Of a DNA stretch of 64,000 nucleotides, positions 60,066-64,000 are shown one piece after another. Position numbers and translations under genes: made by a program. Within the stretch, counting starts at the first letter, position 1, and every line of letters begins with the position of its first letter. The notes under the pieces were generated by a model. It had not been told where the DNA came from and ran no database searches. It saw nothing but the letters and a program-made list of their open reading frames with translations. This stretch comes from Aquimonas sp964586455 (GTDB lineage Bacteria > Pseudomonadota > Gammaproteobacteria > Xanthomonadales > Xanthomonadaceae): the NCBI GenBank assembly GCA_964586455.1, contig CAZPHV010000002.1, forward strand, positions 62,001 to 126,000, read 5' to 3'.

Positions 60066-62390
60066 TCAGTCGGCGGGAGCCGCTGCATCGCGAGAATCTG
60101 AGGTGATCGCCGACTGCGGCGCGTTGTCCGCGGGCAACGCGTCCAGCAAGTCCTGTACCTGCTGCCGGCGCTCGGGGGTCACCGCATCCGCGCGGTCGTA
60201 CACCGCCAAGGCCAGCGCCGCCAGCCGCCGCACTTCATCGGCGTCCGCGCGCACAGCGGCGATCTCTGCGGCCGCTGAGTAGACGTGGCCCAGCATCTGA
60301 TAGTCCGGTGCGAAGCTCTGCTCGGCAATCGCCACCGCGCGCTCCACGTCGCGCCGTGCACCCTGGTTGTCGCCGGTGAACAGCCGCGCCCGCGACAGGT
60401 TGGCGTAGAGGGTAGCGAGACTGCCGTGGCTGGCACCGAGGGTCTGCTCGCGCAAGGCGATCGCCTGCTCGAACAGCGGGATCGAGTCGGCAACCCGATT
60501 CATGCTGCGCATCAGCACGGCGCGGTTGTTGAGGTTGATCGAGAGATCGTAGGCGGTTGCGGGCAGCAGGCGCTCGAAGATCGCGCTGGATTCGGCATAG
60601 CTGCGTTCGGCGTCCTCGAATCGAGCAAGGCCATCTTCGGCAGAAGCGCGATTGCCCAGGGCTGCAGCCCGGCTGCGCGGATCGGCCTGCGCATCAATGT
60701 GAGCCAGAGCCTCGACGGCCGCGCGGAACGCTTCGTCGTAGCGCTCCTGCTCGTTCAGAAGCGCCGCGTAGTCGTTCCAAGCGGTACCCAGAGGGGTGCC
60801 ACCGACACCGTAGTGCTCGAAGGTGTCGATCGCCTCAAGGTAACGCTGCTCGGCGCGATCGGTGCGTCCCAGCGACCAGTCCAGAACCGCCGCGCTGAGC
60901 TCCGCCGGCGCGCGCTCGGCGCTTCCGGCCGGCAGCAGTTCCAGCACACGGTCGAGCTGCACCTGCGCGGCCTCATACGCCAGCAGCGAGTTGTAACCGC
61001 GACCCAAAGCCAGTCGTACCTCCGCCTCCAGCGCCGGCTGATCCGCGAAGCGCTGGCCGACCTCGGCGGCGGCGCGATCGATGGCCTGGCGCAGGGTGAT
61101 CTCGCCGCCGCTCTGGGTCGGGTCGGCCCAGTCGATCATCTGCGCCAGAAAGCGCGCTGCGGCCTCGGCACGAGCCGCCTGCGCGCGCGCCTCGCGGGCC
61201 TGCTGCGCGGCCACGCCCAGGCCGACCATCAGCGCCAGCAGCGCGGCGCCCGCTGCCGCTACAGGCAAGCGGTGGCGACGCACGAATTTGCCGAAGCGGT
61301 ACCAGCCGCCGCCGTGGCGGGCCAATACCGGCTCATGGTCGAGCCAACGCTGCAGGTCGTCGCCGAGCGCACGCGCCGACCGGTAGCGGCGCTCGGGCTC
61401 ATAGGCCAGCGCCTTCAGCAGCACCCGATCGAGATCGCCGCGCAGGGTGCGCTGCCAAGCGCGAACGTCAGCCTTCGGAATCTGCAGGCGATGTGCGTCG
61501 ATGCGCTGGCTGGCGCGCGTGCTCGGCGCCTCGCGCAGGCGCGGCAGCATCGTCGCCAGCGGCACGCCATCGAGATCGAAGGGCAGCTGGCCGGTGAGCA
61601 GCTCGTACAGCAGCACGCCCAGTGACCACACATCGCAGGCGGTGGTCGGTGGTCGCGCCTGCAGCTGCTCGGGGCTCGCGTACTGCGGTGTCATCGGGCT
61701 CAAGCCCGTGCCCGTGCGCGGGCCGTCGATGCCGCCGTCGAGCGATTTGGCGATGCCGAAATCGAGCAGCTTGGGTTCACCGGCGGACGTCACCAGCACG
61801 TTGGCCGGCTTCAGGTCGCGATGCACGATCAGCGCGCGGTGCGCGGCGTCGACTGCATCCAGCACTTTCAGGAACAGGCGCACGCGCGCTTTGGCATCCA
61901 GCGCGGCGTGCGCGCACCAGCGATCGATGCGTTCGCCTTCGACCAGCTCCATCACCACATAGGGCTGGCCTTCCGGGGTGAAACCGGCATCGAAAATGCG
62001 GGTGATGTTGGGGTGCTCCAGCGCGGCCAGGAACTGGCGCTCGGCCGCGGCGCGCTGCAGCGCCTGCGCATCGCCAAGCAGGCCGCTCATGACCTTCAGC
62101 GCCACCCGCTGTTCGTAGCGCCCATCGGCGCGTTCGGCCAGCCAGACCCGTCCCATGCCACCAGCGCCGATCGGCGCCAGCAGCCGCCAGGGGCCGAGCA
62201 GTTCGGGCATCGCCGCGCCGCGGTCGGGTTCCAGGAAGCCCTCGCTGGCCTGATGCGCCGCCAGCAAGGCCAGCGCTGCCTCGCGCTGTTCGGGGTCGAC
62301 GCCCTCGAGATTGAACAGATAGGTGCCGCGCTCGGGGCCGGGGCGTTCCAGCGCCTGCTCCAGCAGCTGCAGGGTCTGCGCCAGCTTCAT
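60066..62390 (-). CDS. Membrane Ser/Thr protein kinase with TPR periplasmic domain
   Basis: 774 residues. An N-terminal helical segment precedes a PknB-type kinase (about 66-340): P-loop 'IGAGGMGRVWLAE', K99, 'HRDLKPANVLV' (catalytic D192), 'DFGIAKS' (D210) and 'SPEQLQARPPTTACDVWSLG'. One membrane helix follows (about 376-396, 'LPVAAAGAALLALMVGLGVA'), then some ten TPR-like repeats to the end. All catalytic residues are present. Its ATG overlaps the ECF sigma factor stop (ATGA), so the kinase and sigma factor form one unit. Confidence 0.93.
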   Translation of the reverse strand: MKLAQTLQLLEQALERPGPERGTYLFNLEGVDPEQREAALALLAAHQASEGFLEPDRGAAMPELLGPWRLLAPIGAGGMGRVWLAERADGRYEQRVALKVMSGLLGDAQALQRAAAERQFLAALEHPNITRIFDAGFTPEGQPYVVMELVEGERIDRWCAHAALDAKARVRLFLKVLDAVDAAHRALIVHRDLKPANVLVTSAGEPKLLDFGIAKSLDGGIDGPRTGTGLSPMTPQYASPEQLQARPPTTACDVWSLGVLLYELLTGQLPFDLDGVPLATMLPRLREAPSTRASQRIDAHRLQIPKADVRAWQRTLRGDLDRVLLKALAYEPERRYRSARALGDDLQRWLDHEPVLARHGGGWYRFGKFVRRHRLPVAAAGAALLALMVGLGVAAQQAREARAQAARAEAAARFLAQMIDWADPTQSGGEITLRQAIDRAAAEVGQRFADQPALEAEVRLALGRGYNSLLAYEAAQVQLDRVLELLPAGSAERAPAELSAAVLDWSLGRTDRAEQRYLEAIDTFEHYGVGGTPLGTAWNDYAALLNEQERYDEAFRAAVEALAHIDAQADPRSRAAALGNRASAEDGLARFEDAERSYAESSAIFERLLPATAYDLSINLNNRAVLMRSMNRVADSIPLFEQAIALREQTLGASHGSLATLYANLSRARLFTGDNQGARRDVERAVAIAEQSFAPDYQMLGHVYSAAAEIAAVRADADEVRRLAALALAVYDRADAVTPERRQQVQDLLDALPADNAPQSAITSDSRDAAAPAD

Positions 62391-62947
62391 TGCAGCGCCT
62401 TGAAGAGGAAGGCGCGCGCGACATCCCAGTCGCGTTTCGCAGTCGCCTGCGAAACCCCCAGCATGTCGGCCAACTCGCTCAGGTCGAGGCCGGCGAAGTA
62501 GCGCAGCTCGACCACCCGCGCCTTGCGCGGGTCAGCGGCTTCGAGCTGCTGCAGGGCGTGCTCCAGCGCCCATGCGTCGACGCGGGCGAGGGTGCGGTCG
62601 CTGGCCGCGGTCGACAGGGTGACGCGTTCGCAGCCAGCGCCGCGCGTCTCTGCAGCGCGGCGCTGAGCGTGATCGAGCAACAGCTGGCGCATCCGCTGGG
62701 CGGCGATCGCGAAAAACCGGCGTCGGTCTTCGATCGAGGCGGCGGATCCACCCGCGAGCCGCAGCCAGGCATCGTGCACCAGCGCGCTGGGCGACAGGCT
62801 GTGGCCTGCAAGCTCACCAGCCAGCAGGCGGTCGGCCAGAGCCCGCAGCTCGGCGTCAACCCGCTGCAGCAGCTGCGGATCGGCCGCGGCATCTGCATTG
62901 CGCAGCAGGTGGGTGAAGTCGTCGTTGAGACTTGCGTTCGCGGACAT
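62387..62947 (-). CDS. ECF-type RNA polymerase sigma factor
   Basis: 186 residues. Region 2 is around 'SALVHDAWLRLAGG' and 'RRFFAIAAQRMRQLLLDHAQ'; region 4 is 'ARVVELRYFAGLDLSELADM', then 'LGVSQATAKRDW'. It belongs to the ECF group that is encoded beside Ser/Thr kinases instead of anti-sigma factors. The start at 62947 ('MSANASLNDDFTHLL') was preferred to 63070. Phosphorylation by the coupled kinase may control it; that is inferred. Confidence 0.9.
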   Translation of the reverse strand: MSANASLNDDFTHLLRNADAAADPQLLQRVDAELRALADRLLAGELAGHSLSPSALVHDAWLRLAGGSAASIEDRRRFFAIAAQRMRQLLLDHAQRRAAETRGAGCERVTLSTAASDRTLARVDAWALEHALQQLEAADPRKARVVELRYFAGLDLSELADMLGVSQATAKRDWDVARAFLFKALQ

Positions 62948-63299
62948 CCCCGGATCATAGACCGCCCTCGCCCGGGTCGCTTGCATCGGCGACTGGCTTG
63001 GCTTCAGCAGCGTGGCGCGGGGCAGGGCGAGGCCGCCCGCGGGGCGAGAACCGGGCATCGCCTCCTGCAAGATGGCGCGGGGTGTTGATCCGTTCCGCGA
63101 GGTGAGTGACCGAGGCGAGCGTCGAGAGCCGGTGGGTCAAGACCCGCCGTTCGCTGCAGGATCGCATCGAGCGCCGGCCGGGTGCGAAGCCGAAGGTCGC
63201 ATCAGCTCCTTGGGCAACGCAGCGTTGCACAGAGGCGACTTGTACCCGGTCAGGCCGGGGGTCATTTTGGCAAGCCTCGAACACTGCCGGAGAACCCCA
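62948..63299. other. Intergenic region between ECF and pirin genes
   Basis: About 350 bases between divergent genes, presumably holding both promoters. Short hairpins such as CAACGC-A-GCGTTG (near 63220) are seen. No convincing -35/-10 pair or gene. Confidence 0.45.
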
Positions 63300-64000
63300 A
63301 TGTCCCAGCCCCGTCGCGTCAGCCGCCTGGTCCGCGGCCTGCCCACCTCGGACGGCGCCGGCGTGCGCCTGACCCGGGTGATCGGCATCCCCGAACTGCG
63401 CAACCTCGATCCCTTCCTGATGCTCGATCACTTCGGTTCGGAAGAGGCCGCCGACTACATCGCCGGCTTCCCCAACCATCCGCATCGCGGCTTCGAGACC
63501 GTCACCTACATGCTTGAAGGGCGCATGCGCCACCGCGACAACCAGGGCAACGAGGGCCTGCTGGTCTCGGGCTCGGTGCAGTGGATGACCGCCGGCCGCG
63601 GTCTGGTGCATTCGGAAATGCCAGAGCAGGAAGAAGGGCGCATGTCCGGCTTCCAGCTGTGGATCAACCTGCCCGCGGCGCAGAAGATGTGCGCGCCGCG
63701 CTACCAGGACATCGCGCCCGAGCGCATCCCCGAAGTCAAACCGCTGCCCGGCGCGCGCGTACGCGTGCTGGCCGGTGAGTACGGCGGCGTGCGCGGGCCG
63801 GTCGATGCCGAAGCCACCTCGCCGCTCTATCTCGATATCGCCTTGCCCGCCGGCGCAGCGCTGGAGATGCCGATGCCGCTGGGCCACACCGCCTTTGCCT
63901 ACGTGTTCGAAGGCCGCGCCGAGCTCGCAGGACAGGCGGTCAGTACCGATGTCATGGCGCTGCTTTCGGACGGCGACCAGCTTCGAGTGGCTGCCGCCGA
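63300..64000 (+). CDS. Pirin family protein, 3' end outside window
   Basis: At least 233 residues visible. It begins 'MSQPRRVSRLVRGLPTSDGA' and shows the pirin metal-binding cupin motif 'NHPHRGFETVTYMLEG' with 'HRDN', then 'GLVHSEMPEQEEGRMSGFQL', and enters the C-terminal cupin. Family members are nuclear cofactors in eukaryotes and quercetinase-like dioxygenases or regulators in bacteria; the activity here is not determinable. The frame runs to the window end. Confidence 0.93.
   Translation, partial: MSQPRRVSRLVRGLPTSDGAGVRLTRVIGIPELRNLDPFLMLDHFGSEEAADYIAGFPNHPHRGFETVTYMLEGRMRHRDNQGNEGLLVSGSVQWMTAGRGLVHSEMPEQEEGRMSGFQLWINLPAAQKMCAPRYQDIAPERIPEVKPLPGARVRVLAGEYGGVRGPVDAEATSPLYLDIALPAGAALEMPMPLGHTAFAYVFEGRAELAGQAVSTDVMALLSDGDQLRVAAA

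Overview
The window is GC-rich chromosomal DNA from a gammaproteobacterium, most likely of the order Lysobacterales (Xanthomonadales). The placement rests on gene order and protein style: def-fmt-rsmB-DUF4390-NtrY-like kinase, LysM-dprA-smg-topA, rsmG-parA-parB, isoaspartyl-methyltransferase-tolC, and DUF6776-bactofilin-erpA-nudC. The species cannot be named from the sequence alone.

Positions 1-13.6 kb are an accessory (defence) island that ends at an elongator tRNA-Met. It has two parts. (i) The right end of a type I restriction operon: a DUF262/DUF1524 HNH protein cut by the window edge, hsdR, and a YgjP-like zinc protease, with overlapping ends. (ii) A divergent locus at 5.2-13.5 kb. Leftward run a WYL regulator, a PD-(D/E)XK protein, a Cas4-like/DEDD double-nuclease protein (DUF2779), an 87-aa small protein and a phospholipase-D-type protein. 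Rightward run a tandem AAA+ ATPase, a lipoprotein and an unknown protein. Four of the five leftward genes overlap at their ends, as do all three rightward genes. Two copies of a 17-bp palindrome, GCGACAC-N3-GTGTCGC, lie between the two arms and are the likely WYL operators. This locus is the best candidate for an undescribed system.

From 13.7 kb onward the content is core genome. 13.7-15.6 kb: tRNA-Met, rppH, bfd and bfr (iron storage). 16.2-21.5 kb: a hybrid histidine kinase and a receiver/GGDEF/EAL protein whose enzymatic motifs are degenerate. 21.7-25.2 kb: DUF4126, DUF6776, bactofilin, erpA, nudC. 25.2-28.1 kb: parB, parA, rsmG and a short SPFH protein. 29-36.2 kb: a TetR repressor with its operator, an RND efflux pump, and an isoaspartyl methyltransferase with a TolC-type outer-membrane channel. 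36.3-42.5 kb: a CBS protein, a heptamer tandem repeat, an NtrY-like kinase, DUF4390, rsmB, fmt, def. 42.7-49.4 kb: LysM protein, dprA, smg, a GYF_2-RDD-pilin-like fusion, topA. 49.8-55.7 kb: an orphan FtsX/MacB-type permease, an OmpR/QseBC-like two-component pair, a 49-aa membrane protein and a YgiW-like protein. 56-58.9 kb: a Lys-rich 32-aa protein, a decayed IS91-like transposase fragment, and thiC behind a TPP riboswitch. 59-64 kb: DUF1232 protein, hotdog thioesterase, an ECF sigma factor/Ser-Thr kinase pair, and a pirin cut by the window end.

Many start codons were moved inward from the longest open frame using Shine-Dalgarno matches, ATGA-type overlaps and family N-termini. No integrase, CRISPR array, rRNA or intact insertion sequence was seen.
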